The translations under genes and the position numbers were made by a program. A stretch of DNA of 64,000 nucleotides from Mytilus californianus. Taxonomy: Eukaryota > Mollusca > Bivalvia > Mytilida > Mytilidae. Positions 12,501-24,046 of the stretch are shown here, piece after piece (position 1 is the first letter of the stretch; every line of letters starts with the position of its first letter). The stretch covers positions 67,353,558-67,417,557 of the forward strand of contig NW_026262668.1 of NCBI RefSeq assembly GCF_021869535.1, read 5' to 3'. A model generated the notes under the pieces. The model saw nothing but the letters and a program-made list of their open reading frames with translations, ran no database searches and had not been told where the DNA came from.

Positions 12501-15500
12501 ATTTCTTATCTCCGTTGAAATAAACAGCAGCTTACGATGATTCAATCTCATGCCACTGCAATAAGAATAATTGGATTGGTGTATTTTTTTCTGTGGATGA
12601 AATACATTGCTCAACTATTTCGTGTATAGTTTCATACCTATATGAAATTTTTATATATTTTTCTAGTTTTACGTTCAACAAATTATACATAAATATGTGA
12701 TTTTGCGTTCATTGAAGAAGTTAAATGTCCTGTAAAGTATTGCCATAAACATCAAGTGTTAAAATTACCATGTGACCTAGACATACACTCCCACGACTAA
12801 TTTTATAACTTTTTTTGAAATTCTTCAACTTTACACGTGAACAAATATAGATACACCCACTATTCTTAATATCATATGAACGATAGTTCTTAGATTATGA
12901 GACACGTACTGTGTTTTATTTATTACAGATAAGGCACAATATGCTTTATACCAAGCAATATAGGTGTATAATGTTGATATCATTCTAGTAACAGAAGATC
13001 AGAACATGTTACTGTTTCCTTAGAACGAGATTACTCTCTGACGTCTGATGGCCTTTTGAAGGATTTTCTGGAGCCAAACAAATCATAAAGAAGGCCGTCA
13101 GAGCAATCTCGGAATAATGTTTACTATGTCTAATGGAAATGCAATTTCTCCTTTTAATCACTGTAGACGATTCCTTTGGACACTGACAGTCACCATCAAA
13201 GTCGCAGACACAATATAGAATTGGAAACTTATGATACCGATTTTAATAAGCACAAATCAATTAATCGGGTACATGTGAGATCTAAATATTGCACAACGAC
13301 TCTTTTTTAATCTAATCTTATTTATCCCATTGAATTCCTTAACATCTTATAACCAACAATATGTTGACCATTGATACTTACAATGATTTATTTTCAGCAT
13401 GGTTCGAAGCCGTTCAAGCCATGGAGACCATTGGTTTCTTATGTTTAATTGCTGCACTTGTTGTCGTCATATTGAAACTATTCGTCTTAAAAGATAAACC
13501 AATTCTGAAATGGGTAGCTGTTGGATGCTTAGCTGCAGCAGGTAATTGACTGTAATAATTTGTAACTCCTAAAACTGATGAAAAGGATTGTTTGTATAAA
13601 TTAAAAAAAAATAAGAAGATGTGGTATGATTACCAACGAGACTCGCATAGCAAGGGCCCGGAAATGACAAATGTAAAACAAATTCAAGCAAGAAAACTAA
13701 TAGCCTGATTTATGTAAAAATAATAAAAAAAAAAACATATTGAGCTTTATCAAATAAGATCAATAAAGTAACAAAATACCCAGAACAGTATGCTCTTACA
13801 TGCATTAGTGTATGTATTTGACCGTGCTCTTTTTGTAATTGTTCGATTATTTTAGAAAGAAATTATTATTGTTGTGAACAACACACCATGGCATGTGTTC
13901 TATTTTTATAGGACATAGTATAATGAAAATCCGAGAATTAAGCCAAGATGACGACCTTTACTGGTCTGTTCCGGTTTTGAATTCACATATGTACCGTAAA
14001 TTTATTGACACTAGGAATTAATTGAAAGAGTTACTTGGCTATAAATATGAATTCTTCAAACGCTTTGAGTACGACACCAGTGTTAAAATACGAATATATT
14101 GTATGTTTGATGAGTTTTTGTTTTGTTTTTGTTTTGAATCTGATATTTTGAAAAACAAAATGTGCACGAACTGTTAACGTTTATACAAAATATCATAAAG
14201 GCAAGCTTTAGCTTATGTCCTTAATTCACCAATAATGCGACTGGAACAGCAAGTTGCAAATATGAAGGCAAAAAAGGGACAAAAATCATAGATGATGAAG
14301 TACGCATATCTTATACTGTTACTGAATGGTGAAGCTTACAAAATGTATATCACATGACTAATTAGGAATAAAGATAAAGTGATCCAGTTTAGTTTAAACA
14401 TATTTTATTTGCTCAAAGCAAAAAAGGATCAGACACAAGTAAAACATACTTATAAAGTCTTCTCCACAATACAATATATATAACAATACAAATTGAACGT
14501 GAGCATGCATCATATAATATAAACAACATAAATATTACTAAACTATACTGAAAAAAGGAGTGGGAATGAGGAAAGAACGACAGAGATTAGGATGATGATG
14601 ATAATGATGAGGATGTGCGTTTTACCTATGTTGATACTATACTACGAGGAATCGTTTTGATCTCTTTATAAAATTGAATACTTGTTTAACAATTTGCACA
14701 TTTTGATCATAGGAAAGAGTTTCTTTTCCAAAAACCAATAGTTTTAAATCCAACTCGCAGCCTTCGGGAAGCCAGCTGAGACCATTAAAAAGAATAGCCC
14801 TTTCATTTAGATAGAAAGGACAATCAAAGAAAAAATGGTGCATGTCCTCAATATCCAAACCACATTTACATGTTGGATCAGATATAATATTAGCTCTAAA
14901 CAAGTCACAATTCGAGAAGGATGCCGAACATCTAAATTGGGTTAATATTATATTCAATTTTCTTGGACCATATAAATAATGTTTAGATTGATTCTCATTT
15001 CGAATGTCGTGGTTTTTTAATTCTACTTTGAATTTTGATAACGAGTCTACATTTCGAACTGATATGTTCAAATTATTCCAAAGTTTAATTGTTGATGGGA
15101 TAAATGATTGGGAAGTCAGTGTCAGCCTGAAAAATGGTAAAATGATATCTTGTCCATTTTGCAAGGGATATTGTGTTGTACTTTGAATTTTAGCTACATA
15201 AATTTTCAGGGGCATTATTATTCTGAATTTTATAAAATAACTGTAGTTTTCTTCTTTTTCTTCGTTCCTTTAAAGTTTCCCAACCAACCTCTTTTAAGAC
15301 AGTCTCAGAATGTGTGAAAACAGACAAACCTGCTACAATTCGTGCAGCTTCAAGTTGTAGATGTTCTAATTTAATTGAATAACCTTTTCCGCAATTGTCC
15401 CATACTTCAGTTGCATATTCAAAAATTTATCTAATAAATACTAGATATAATTTTTCCAAATTTTGTCGGCTAAGTGGATATTTGAGTTTTCGCAGTATAT

Positions 15501-16841
15501 TCAGATGTTTTTTTAACACTTAGTCTATTTAATATATTTTCAACATGGTTGTTCCCTTTTGCGTCACTTCTAAATGTAATCCCTAGATGCTTATGAGATC
15601 GCACAATTGGTATTTTTTTTATTGTTCATAGTAAAATTAAGGTCTTGTATCTCATTATATGAAAACATCATAATTTCTGTTTTTTCAGGATTGAAAGACA
15701 TAAGCCACTTTCTTGACCATTCATCCAGCTGTCTCAGGTCACGACTAACAACTGATTGTATAAGTTCCTCGTCATGACCCGAGTAACTGAATGAAGTGTC
15801 ATCTGCAAATAGTCTGCATAAAGAAGTTAACTGTTCAGCAATATCGTTAATATATATGATAAACAATAAAGGACCAAGAACGGATCCTTGGGGTACACCA
15901 GCTGAAACATTGCAAAAAGTAGAGGATGATTCATTAATGATAACCTTTTGTTTTCTTTGATATAGGTAGCTAATGAACCAATTTAAAAGATTTCCCTCAA
16001 TGCCATATGTTTTCATTTTATGTAGTAAACCAATATGCCAAACTTTGTCAAAAGCATTCGAAAAATCACAAAAAACAAAACAGCAAATTTCTTTTGTTTC
16101 TAGTGCATTTAAGATACAATCATTGGCCTAAATTAGTTTCAAAATTTTCTTTAGCTATTTTTTTCATATTATTGACCCTATTTCTCTGTCGCTTGTACTT
16201 CAAGTACTTTAAGTGATCCAGTCTGCATACTCGATTCACTAACCGGAAGGGATATGTGCGATACAAGACACGTCAAATATACTAAAATACACGGACTGTA
16301 TATAAGAGTTGAATGCTTCTTTTTGTAACTCTTTTTGGGGTGTGAAAACGTTGACCGAACTACATTTTGTATGAAGCGGGGAAGTGCTTTATTCCGCGCT
16401 TCATTCTAAAAGTGTGCGCACGGCCAACGCCTTTACAACCCTATTAGAATTACTAAAAGTAGCCTTCAATACTTACTACATTTTTTGCTAGGATCATGAA
16501 AACGAGATTTCTCTTTTACCTGTGCACTTTATTGTGGAAGCTCGTGTCATCATGAATGTTACATTTCATTTTGAAACGAACGTTAATTTCAAAATGACGC
16601 GAGATTGCTGTTAGCCAATCAAAATAACGAATTATAATGAATCAAACATGTACATTGTAATGTAGTTATTGAATTATGAAATTTTATAATTTCAGCGGCA
16701 TTTATCCTGATTGGAGTATGCATCTATGGAGGAGAAGCATCAACACTTGAAACTGATAATCTACATTTTGCCTTCGCCTTTGTGATTATTGCTGCTATTA
16801 TTGCCATCGTAGCGTCCATTATGTTTTGTTTGGACAAGTAA
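6385..16841 (+). CDS. Claudin/PMP22-like four-helix membrane protein, gene A
   Basis: Three coding exons, 6385-6595, 13398-13541 and 16696-16841, join in phase 1 at both GT-AG introns to give 166 aa ending CLDK. Helices lie at about residues 8-30, 80-101, 109-129 and 144-163. The first extracellular loop carries the claudin/PMP22 signature: Trp33, Gly46-Leu47-Trp48, Cys51 and Cys60. Family members sit in the plasma membrane, many at epithelial junctions; that role here is inference. The C-terminus lacks the usual claudin PDZ-binding Tyr-Val. The start ATG has a purine at -3 and G at +4. Introns are 6.8 and 3.2 kb; the second contains a LINE insertion. The protein aligns residue for residue with genes B and C in this window, which strongly supports the exon model. 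An EMP/PMP22-type name would fit equally well. Confidence 0.9.
6657..7025 (-). repeat. R1 repeat, inverted copy in gene A intron 1
   Basis: Reads on the minus strand as a diverged R1 copy; on the plus strand 'CCTTGTTGAAGGCCGTACGG', 'GGGGGCCTTTTATAGC' and 'TACATAAATCAGG' are visible. The usual 'GAGTTGTCTCATTGGCAATC' end has drifted to 'GAACTTGTCTCGTTGACAAT'. Confidence 0.7.
8264..8300 (+). repeat. R1 repeat, 5' scrap
   Basis: Only the first ~30 bases of R1 (GAAGATGTGGTATGATTGCC) are present, next to unrelated sequence. Confidence 0.6.
11725..11826 (+). repeat. R1 repeat, short copy
   Basis: Carries 'GATGCGGTATGATTGCCCAT', 'GAGACAACTCTCCACCAAAG' and 'AGGTCACCGTACGGCCTTCA', then stops, so only the first ~100 bases of the family remain. 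Confidence 0.7.
13023..13114. mobile_element. 92-bp TA-flanked MITE
   Basis: Left end GAACGAGATTACTCTCTGAC mirrors right end GTCAGAGCAATCTCGGAA; both are bordered by TA (13021-13022 and 13115-13116). A 'GATGGCC...GGCCGTC' pair extends the stem. Its ends match the larger element at 22551-23038, so it is probably an internally deleted relative. TA duplication points to Tc1/mariner-type mobilisation, which is inference. Confidence 0.6.
13398..13541 (+). CDS. Gene A exon 2 (helix 2 and start of helix 3)
   Basis: 144 nt between acceptor TTTTCAG|CATGG and donor GCAG|GTAATT, phase 1 to phase 1. It encodes residues 71-118 including 'AMETIGFLCLIAALVVVILK' and 'KDKPILKWVAVGCL'. The same length and phase recur in genes B and C. 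Confidence 0.92.
13605..13735 (+). repeat. R1 repeat, internally deleted copy in gene A intron 2
   Basis: Joins the R1 start 'GAAGATGTGGTATGATTACC' directly to the later 'CGGAAATGACAAATGTAAAA' and 'AGCCTGATTTATGTAAAAAT' portions, missing the middle. Confidence 0.7.
14637..15215 (-). pseudogene. LINE C-terminal domain remnant
   Basis: The 192-codon frame ends with a Cys/His cluster (CKCGLDIEDMHHFFFDCPFY), typical of the region after the reverse transcriptase in several LINE clades; such clusters are proposed to bind nucleic acid. It lines up with the reverse-transcriptase frame upstream on the same strand (15591-16185) but is separated from it by a stop and frame changes. The first Met falls within the element's long protein and is not a true start. 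Confidence 0.8.
15591..16185 (-). pseudogene. LINE reverse-transcriptase core remnant
   Basis: Contains FCDFSNAFDKVWH, GVPQGSVLGPLLF and FADDTS, the classic palm-domain motifs of non-LTR reverse transcriptases, with FADD in place of YADD. The same frame runs upstream of the first Met into ILNALETKEICCFV. After about 15610 the frame shifts: the continuation IVRSHKHLGITFRSDAKG is read in another frame. It is therefore a fossil, part of the insertion at 14377-16222. Confidence 0.9.
16696..16841 (+). CDS. Gene A exon 3 (helices 3-4, stop)
   Basis: Acceptor TTTCAG|CGGC; 146 nt to TAA. Encodes AFILIGVCIYGGEA, a short second loop, then a helix starting HFAFAFVIIAA, ending CLDK. It is too short to stand out as an open frame and was found by matching exon 3 of gene B. 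Confidence 0.9.
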
Positions 16842-17082
16842 CATAACATTCTATTGAGCAAAACGATTTCAGAAATTGTAAATTAATGCTGATTCAATTA
16901 ATTTAAAATAAGCTTTGAAAGTTTGGAAATAACCTTAGTACTAAGTTCTTTCTAGTATCGTTACTGAATTATACTAACCGCCGGTGTGACTTAATATGAT
17001 TATAGATTTATATAGAGTAACAGTACAAATGCTTGCCTGAAAGATATGTATGCCTTAGTGTTCAAATTGATTTTGTAGCTTT

Positions 17083-17088
17083 AATAAA
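17083..17088 (+). terminator. Probable polyadenylation signal of gene A
   Basis: AATAAA about 240 nt after the gene A stop; the only clean hexamer so placed. Confidence 0.6.
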
Positions 17089-17099
17089 TAAATATTTTC

Positions 17100-20000
17100 C
17101 GTAATATATCTTTTTTTCATTTTTTGCTTAGTTTCATTTGTTTCCCTTGTTTGTTTTCATTTGATTCTTGCCAATTTGTTAGTAAGTGGGAATAATAGAT
17201 CTGTAAGGAAATTACTTTATGTTACTTGTATCTGATTACGTTTTTCTGAGTAGTCTTAATTATGCTTTTTTTCAATGAATTTATATCTTATTTAATACAA
17301 AATATCAGTACTGTATAGAAACTGTTTTATATAAAGAGAACGCCTCTGGAATTTAATTTGCGAGAACTGAAGTAAATTTCAGAAAAGATTTTTTTCGGGC
17401 TAATAAAATTATGTTTTTGTGGGTTTATTCAAATATTATTTTGAATGAATTATTTAGCATTACGAAGATAATATTTTCTAAAACCTCAATATTTTTCAAA
17501 TATACAAGTGTGGACACAGTGTGGACACAGATCAGTGTGGATAGTATGATTGGATGTTTGACAGTGTTTTATATGACAAAAGGAGTTCTATGTTTTATGT
17601 TTTCTATGTATTAACTGTGTTGCACAATGACAACCAACATGAGCATTAGGGGTGTTGTTTTTTTAATATTTAGTTTTTTATGTTCAACACGGGCATGGAA
17701 GAGATACTAATTGCATTAATTACCAAATGATTATGATAGAATATGTTCCACATCTTTGATTTTGGATACATTTTGTAGCTAGGAGAGGAACACATAATAG
17801 GTTCATTTTTTTCATAATGTGATTTTTTTTATATGGGAGATGGTATCTGAGAACATGTATCTGCTTACTATTTGTATGGTTCTATTTATATTACTTTGTG
17901 GTGGATCGTCAGTATCATAAGTAAAAGATTTCTGTTAAATGTCGAAATTGTTTCTCAGATTAGAAGACATTTAATGGTTTTTAGTAATGACAATGCCTGA
18001 CATGATGATTGGGGCTAGAAACTGAACTTCTAGTGTTATTTTTTATCAATTCTTTGAAAATATCTCCTCCAAAGCTGGTCAAAGCAAAAAAAAAGTTTTG
18101 GCCAGTATGAAAATGATATCAACAAAAGAACCTTTGTGAGCATGCTTCAAAGACTCATAACTAACTACAGAAGTCATATGATAAAATGTCAAGTGGATAT
18201 TATGAACATCTAATTAATATGTCTAAATATCTAAAAAGTTTTAGTATTCAATATGAATCAAAGTACTGAAGTACTGAACATCGGATGACCACAAGTTCTT
18301 GAGGATGGTCAAAAGCACTTGTCTCAGAAAAAAACAACATATCTCTTTACCTGAAACTGAGGTTAATGTACAGAGATATATTTTTTTCTGAGACAAGTTC
18401 GTGCGTGGATGATGAATAAATGACAGGAAATTCAACTTCACCATAATAACTATTATATTGTAGTGATACAAATCAGTATACATGGTGGACACTTTTCTGT
18501 AAAAATTCGATTTTTCTAAGATTGGATACGAGTAGGCATTCATATTTTCCCGCAAAAACAAATACAGAGTTACCGGTCCTCGCAAAAAGTTCTCTGAGAT
18601 ATTCTTCCGCATGCTTTAACACAATTTTTCGGTACGTCTGCATTGATATTATCAATGATTTTTTACTTATATATATATATCGAACTACAAAACATTTTCA
18701 TATTATTAATTTATGTTGTAAACAAAAATATTTTTATCAGTATTCATTGAAGAGATGTATTTATATCAAACGATAAGGAATGTTATTTTGCATTCGTTTA
18801 TGTGCGCATATTTATCATGTTTATAGATCGGTTACAAACCCAAAACTAATTTACATAATGGAAATCTAGGCGATAGCAATACATCTGAATGACCCCAAGG
18901 TCATCGCGATGTAAAAAGGTATTACAAAAGTATTCTCTTTTCAGTTGTTTTTGTTATATGGATACAAATATAAGTGATACCAATACAGTAAGGCAGTTTT
19001 GTTATGGTATGAAAGTGTAGTAATTAACATTTACTGTTAATTCACACAAATTAAGAAATAAACAAATGAATGATAAATGTTAAACATGTACAATGAAATA
19101 TATTTTAGAAATCAATTAGGCCAGATAGGCCTTATAAATTTTGGTCTTTTTCTTAACATACTGAATGACCATTTACACTCAGGACTGAGTCGCCAGTAGG
19201 CTGTACAGATGTAAAAAAATTAAGTGTAACAAAAGAACCTAGCATCATATTGCTATAGTAGCGCGAGTAGCATTGTTTGGTGAATTTGTGCTTTTTTTTT
19301 TTTAAATTTGGCTGATTGACAAAAAATATTTGGTTCAAATCTAAATAAAATGCTTTTATCTCCCTATTACTTACATTGTACATAGAATGGATACTACTTT
19401 GACAATTCCTTGTACATGAGAGTTGTCTGTCAAATCTTTATTTCACAAAGAATGAATTACATAACAATGAACTGAGCTCAAAGCAAAGCACTTTAATAAT
19501 ACACTTAGACAATGAGCTCAATCCAGTGATATACTTTGTACCTATTGGCCAAAACCATATCTCACAAACATGCCATACTACATGGTTGGATCAGAAGTCC
19601 TGAAAAAGACATGAACTTTATTAACATATTTTAAGTATATACACCGGTTAAAACTTTCACAAATTTGTGGTAAAATTCTTCAGTATCTAGCAACTATCAA
19701 TCGCTTCATGCACAAATTGATATAGGTTGAGTACCCCTCTGTCGGAAATAAGAACATACCTCCACCTAATATTAGTAAACTGATGAAGAAACATTCAAAA
19801 CTATAAAATGTTATCTAATAGACTAGCTGCAATGAAATCCCAGTTTTCTAAAATGGTAGATGGAACCTAAAACTCAAGAAATTTTAAAGGCTACATTTTA
19901 AATATTGCAAATACATACAATAATAATTCTTCTAAAAAATTCCCTATATTTTTCCTTATTTTGTCTTTTGTTCGAGACTGTATCTTGACCTCTAGATGTC

Positions 20001-20500
20001 TTTCAATTCAATTACATCCAGTTTGGAGTGGGTTGATGTTTGATTGTTGTACATGTTATATATCCGACGTGGGATTTGTTTATATAAATCAGGCGTGAAA
20101 TAATTTTGGTTAACTGAAATCCTTTAACTTACTTCCAAACTAATGTTAATACTGAGGGAAAAAATTACATTGCTAAATAACCACTTTAAAACACATGCAA
20201 ACTTTTTGTGAGGAAGGCATAATGAATGTAACATCTATTAGATTTTTTTTAAATCATTCTAAACTACTGATAAGTGATAAAGTTTGTTAACTGTTACTTA
20301 CCTTCAAAAAGGGGGTTGCATTCACTTTACTACATATACATATAAATTTAATCAACAATACTGCAACACCTAGGATAAATAGAGGATTGTTTTGTAAGAA
20401 TAGTTGCTGAATTAAGCAGGCAATATTCAAAGTAGAATAAAAAAAAATCCTAAAGGATTCTACGCATCCATATTACAGGACTGTGTTTTAAAGTAATAAG
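17100..20500. other. Intergenic, mostly featureless
   Basis: No gene recognised. The only clear structure is a hairpin at 18318-18397. Overlapping short frames at 18241-18776 on both strands fall around the hairpin and are not supported as genes. Confidence 0.5.
18318..18397. repeat. Hairpin with ~27-bp arms
   Basis: CTTGTCTCAGAAAAAAACAA on the left is mirrored by TTTTTTTCTGAGACAAG on the right, with 'ATATCTCT/AGAGATAT' continuing inward. It is either a small foldback element or a chance inversion; no target duplication was identified. Confidence 0.5.
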
Positions 20501-20639
20501 CATTGTGCAGGGCTCACGCTACCATGCGACTGGGGCGACAAAGTCGCTTTCCCGGTCGTCACTTTGCATTGACCGATCTTCAAAAGAGAAATCTAGTCGC
20601 CCTGTTGTTTACGATATTCGCTTTTAGTCGCTTTCGTCA

Positions 20640-21725
20640 TCGGCAATATTCAACATTTACCAAGTTGGTAACGTAAAATCTGAAATCTATAAAAATCAAT
20701 AGATATAAACAATTCACCAAAGTTTTATGCAAATTGGTTAAAGCGGTTTTGAGTTAATGTCCAACATGTTGACGACGGACAGACAGACGGACAACGGTAT
20801 ACCATAGTACGTCCCGTAAACGGGCGTATAAAAATGACAGGGTGTCATACCACACCAAAACCTTCTGAAGGAAACACTAAGTTGGCAAACAAATTGTTTT
20901 TTTTTCATTGACAACTCTGTATAACCTTGCAGCAGTATCGAGTCTATATGCATTACCTTGTATATTTCATGTACATTGAACTTAAATATATGTGGTCATT
21001 GTCAAAGTTAGTTATGTCAGTTATAATTTACAAATTTACTGAAACATGTCAGAAAAGTGCATGTACAAACTTTTGAATTTGATCCGCAAACTGGGAAAGC
21101 CATCCTTTTTAATGAATAAAATCCCACAATTCTGAAACCTAAAACCTTAAATTTATAAAATTGAAAGGGAGCTTGCATCAATAGATGTATATAAACCATT
21201 AACCAAAGTTTCATGACAAATGACAACTGCTTAAAGCATTTTCGAGTTAATGTCCGAAAACATGGAAATCCCCCTTTTTGAATGAATAAAACCCCTTACA
21301 TTGTAACTGGATAATGTAAAATCTAAAATTTCAAAACAATCTAAAGGGAGCTCACATCAATACATGAATACAATCCCATATAACTCTGAAACGGGACACC
21401 TAAAATTTATAAAATAATCAATTCACAACAGTTTCATGCAAATTGGTGAAAGCGTTGAAGAGTTAGTGAACAAAGCATTTTTAGAGTTAATGGGCGATAA
21501 CATGAAAATCCCCCTTTTTTAATGAATAAAACCTCACATTTTGAAAACGTAAATTATAAAATTCCTAAAAATCTAAAAGGGAGCTCACGTCAGTAGATAT
21601 CATCAATTCACCAGAGTTTCATGCAAATTGGTGAAAATATTACTGAGTTAGTGAACAACATGCTAGAAACAGACAGATCAGGTCAGACAGACGGACAAAG
21701 GCATACCATAATATTTCTCATGAAC
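20640..21725 (+). repeat. Degenerate tandem array of a bivalve repeat
   Basis: Recurring strings such as 'TTTCATGCAAATTGGTGAAA', 'GAGTTAATGTCC', 'AAGGGAGCTCACATCAATA' and 'CCCCTTTTTGAATGAATAAA' return every 90-200 bp, with 'GACGGACAGACAGACGGACA' near 20775 and a variant near 21685. This looks like repeated partial copies of one dispersed family; no coding potential is seen. Confidence 0.6.
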
Positions 21726-21789
21726 AGGCGTATGAAAACTGCAGGGTACATTTTATACCATTCCAGGCCAACACCCTCTAAAGGAAACA

Positions 21790-22345
21790 CTATAAGGGAG
21801 CTTCCTTTCCATTTTTATTGGGGAAAAGGGGGGGGGGGGGGGGGGACTAGGATGAAAAATTTTGTCCTGCATTTTTTTTTTAGTTGAGTTGTAATCTGTT
21901 CTGCCTTTTTATTTTTCACTCTTTTTTGTCCTGCCTTTTTTTCTATTAGTTTATCCTGACTTGTTTTTACATAAATTGTCATCCTGCCTTTTTTTCAAAA
22001 TGTCTCATGACCTGCCTTTATTTTTACTTAAAAACTCATCTCCTGCCTTTTTTTCAAATTTCATCCTAGACCCCCCCCCCCTAAAAATAAAATGGTAGCT
22101 CCCTAAGTTGTCAAACAAATTATTTTATTTTTACATTGACAATTTCACTCTTTTTTTCTATTAGTTTATCCTGACTTGTTTTTACATAAATTGTCATCTT
22201 GCCTTTTTTTCAAATTGTCTCATGACCTGCCTTTTTTTTAACTTAAAAACTCATGTCCTGCCTTTTTTTCAAATTTCATCCTAGACCCCCCCCCCCCCCC
22301 CCCCCCCCCCTTTCCCCCTAAAAATAAAATGGTAGCTCCCTAAGT
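21790..22345. mobile_element. Foldback MITE with partial tandem duplication
   Basis: Left end 'AAGGGAGCTTCCTTTCCATT' plus G-tract plus 'CTAGGATGAAAAATTTTGTC' is inverted at 22030-22104 ('ATTTCATCCTAGA', C-tract, 'TAAAATGGTAGCTCCCTAA'). A second, similar right arm at about 22140-22345 follows, so the right half plus adjacent flank was duplicated (about 235 bp). The flanks AAGGAAACACTA and AGTTGTCAAACAAATT are contiguous, as AAACACTAAGTTGGCAAACA, in the related sequence near 20874, which gives an unoccupied-site comparison and is consistent with TA as target. Confidence 0.7.
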
Positions 22346-22550
22346 TAGCAAACAAATTATTTTATTTTTACATTGACAAACCTGTACAACCTTGAAGCAG
22401 TATCAAGTACATGTATTACCTGCATATTATTACATGTACATTGAACTAAAACAAAATGTGGTCATTGTCAAAATTATTATTTACAGTTTACTTTTCCATT
22501 GCTTTCAATTTAAGATTAGGGGATTTTTGTCATTGGAATTGAGTTTTGTA

Positions 22551-23038
22551 GTCGGAGATTACTCTAACCTCCAACGACGGTTTTGCGACACCAGCTAGGG
22601 CAGTGGGACTTCAGCTCGTCCCATATCAGATAGATGATATTTGCCCGTCCAAAGTGGACGTGCTGCTTCGTTGCTTTTGGAGGTGACTGGATCCATATAA
22701 ATCAAGCCTCAATTTGTTCATTTTTCATTTTTCTCTTCATTTAAGTAAGTTTGATCGACCTGCCACCCGTTATCTTCTCATATTTGGACAGTTTTCACAT
22801 TGACACATCAGTACTGGCATTTTTACTTTCACTTTTAAAGATTGTGACATGACCAACAGAAAAAGTAATTCACAATGCATTATGGGAGCTGATTTATGCA
22901 AATGACCCTTAGTCAATAGGAAAACATAATCTAACACCTCGCAAATAAGCTGAATGGCCCAGTGTGTTCAACTTGAAAATAAGAGTTAAAATGCAGGAAT
23001 CGCAAAACAGACGTTGGACGTCAGAGTAATCTCGGACT
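22551..23038. mobile_element. 488-bp TA-flanked MITE
   Basis: Starts GTCGGAGATTACTCTAACCT and ends, in reverse complement, GTCCGAGATTACTCTGACGT; the inverted similarity runs about 38 bp, through 'CCAACG...GTTTTGCGA'. TA borders both sides (22549-22550, 23039-23040). No open frame inside. Shares its ends with the 92-bp element at 13023-13114. Confidence 0.7.
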
Positions 23039-23066
23039 ATGAGTATGAGTTTTTGGCAATTTGTAA

Positions 23067-23081
23067 GGGGGGGGGGGGGGA
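23067..23081 (+). repeat. G-tract
   Basis: An almost pure run of G (one A near the end) followed by ordinary sequence; a similar tract lies inside the foldback at about 21829-21845. Confidence 0.6.
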
Positions 23082-24046
23082 GGGTTCAAGGGAAGCAAAT
23101 GCTCTTTAAATTATGCGTGTTTCGAAAATTGAGGAGTTGAGTCATTTTATTCAGACTTAATTTAAATAATGACTAATGTAGACACCTTCTAATTCTATAA
23201 AAAAAAATTCAGAACTGACGTACTGAACAGGAACAATGGTACTTTTTTTGTCTATGAAACTACACTATGACATCTGATCTGCAAAACCTACAAACAGACA
23301 CAGAAATATCATCTAATAGTGACATATAAGATTGATTGCACCTTGTATGGATAGTTCCGACACGTGTTACATGGGGAGCCCGTTTGTTTACAAATAATAA
23401 TATCACGTGATCACGCACTGACGTCACCAATTTTTATCACAAATGCATAACCCATTTATCTTGCTGACATGCAATGGGAATGTGCACGGTTATCAAAAAC
23501 TACAAAAATATTGAATGTACAGTTAATGAAGAAGTTATTTCATCAAATAGATAAGATTTTCACTCATGACACAAATCGACTGGGTGTCATCGGGGATAAT
23601 TGATCATAATTGATAAATGGGATTAAATTGACCGCCAAGAAGGTCTAGAGAACCACCTCTGGAGAACCTTAACATTAATAAGTAATACTTACCAAAATTT
23701 CTCTATAATTTACGCTATTTTCTGTTGGAAAATTTCAGAAAGTTGCTGATAAACTTATTTGGTGATACAGATCTTGTTTTGGCGCGAAATATTCTTACTC
23801 TTTAGTGCTTGACGTAACAAAATTTGTATAGAATTATATTTAACTAAAGCTCAGCGTAAATATGCAGAAGCATGACAATACATTAATGATAAAATGTGTA
23901 AATATTTCTGTAAAAGAATATAATTTATTTTACCAGTATACTTCACTCAGAATTACATTTGAGCGCAAGAAAATCTATATGTGAATCATCTGAATCCCGG
24001 GGTCGAAGTTCAACATATCAATCTAAATTTTTGCACAGCTTTTCAA

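Larger units (their letters stand above)
6596..13397 (+). other. Gene A intron 1 (6.8 kb)
   Basis: Holds R1 repeat copies, a 92-bp MITE and a weak tandem duplication at about 10900-11160 (two units of roughly 135 bp sharing 'ATACCACC', 'ATATATCT(T/C)CATATCA' and 'TGATCTGGT'-like text). No other coding exon was recognised. Confidence 0.7.
14377..16222 (-). mobile_element. 5'-truncated LINE with 12-bp target duplication
   Basis: AAGTGATCCAGT occurs exactly at 14377-14388 and 16211-16222 and brackets a minus-strand element of about 1.82 kb (14389-16210). The element ends, on its own strand, in CAAATAAAATATGTTTAAAC next to the left duplication. It contains the C-terminal half of a reverse transcriptase and a Cys/His-rich tail. 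The 5' truncation falls inside the reverse-transcriptase domain, as is usual for target-primed insertion. It sits antisense in intron 2 of gene A and is presumably spliced out. Frameshifts inside show it is dead, but the intact target duplication suggests moderate age. Confidence 0.85.

Noticed and set aside
13361-13549. Open frame starting at an ATG 37 bases before gene A exon 2
   Set aside because: The upstream codons are intron read-through; a strong acceptor at 13396-13397 and the paralogues fix the exon start at 13398.
18241-18776. Several overlapping frames on both strands
   Set aside because: They cover a hairpin and mirror each other; none has a recognised domain.
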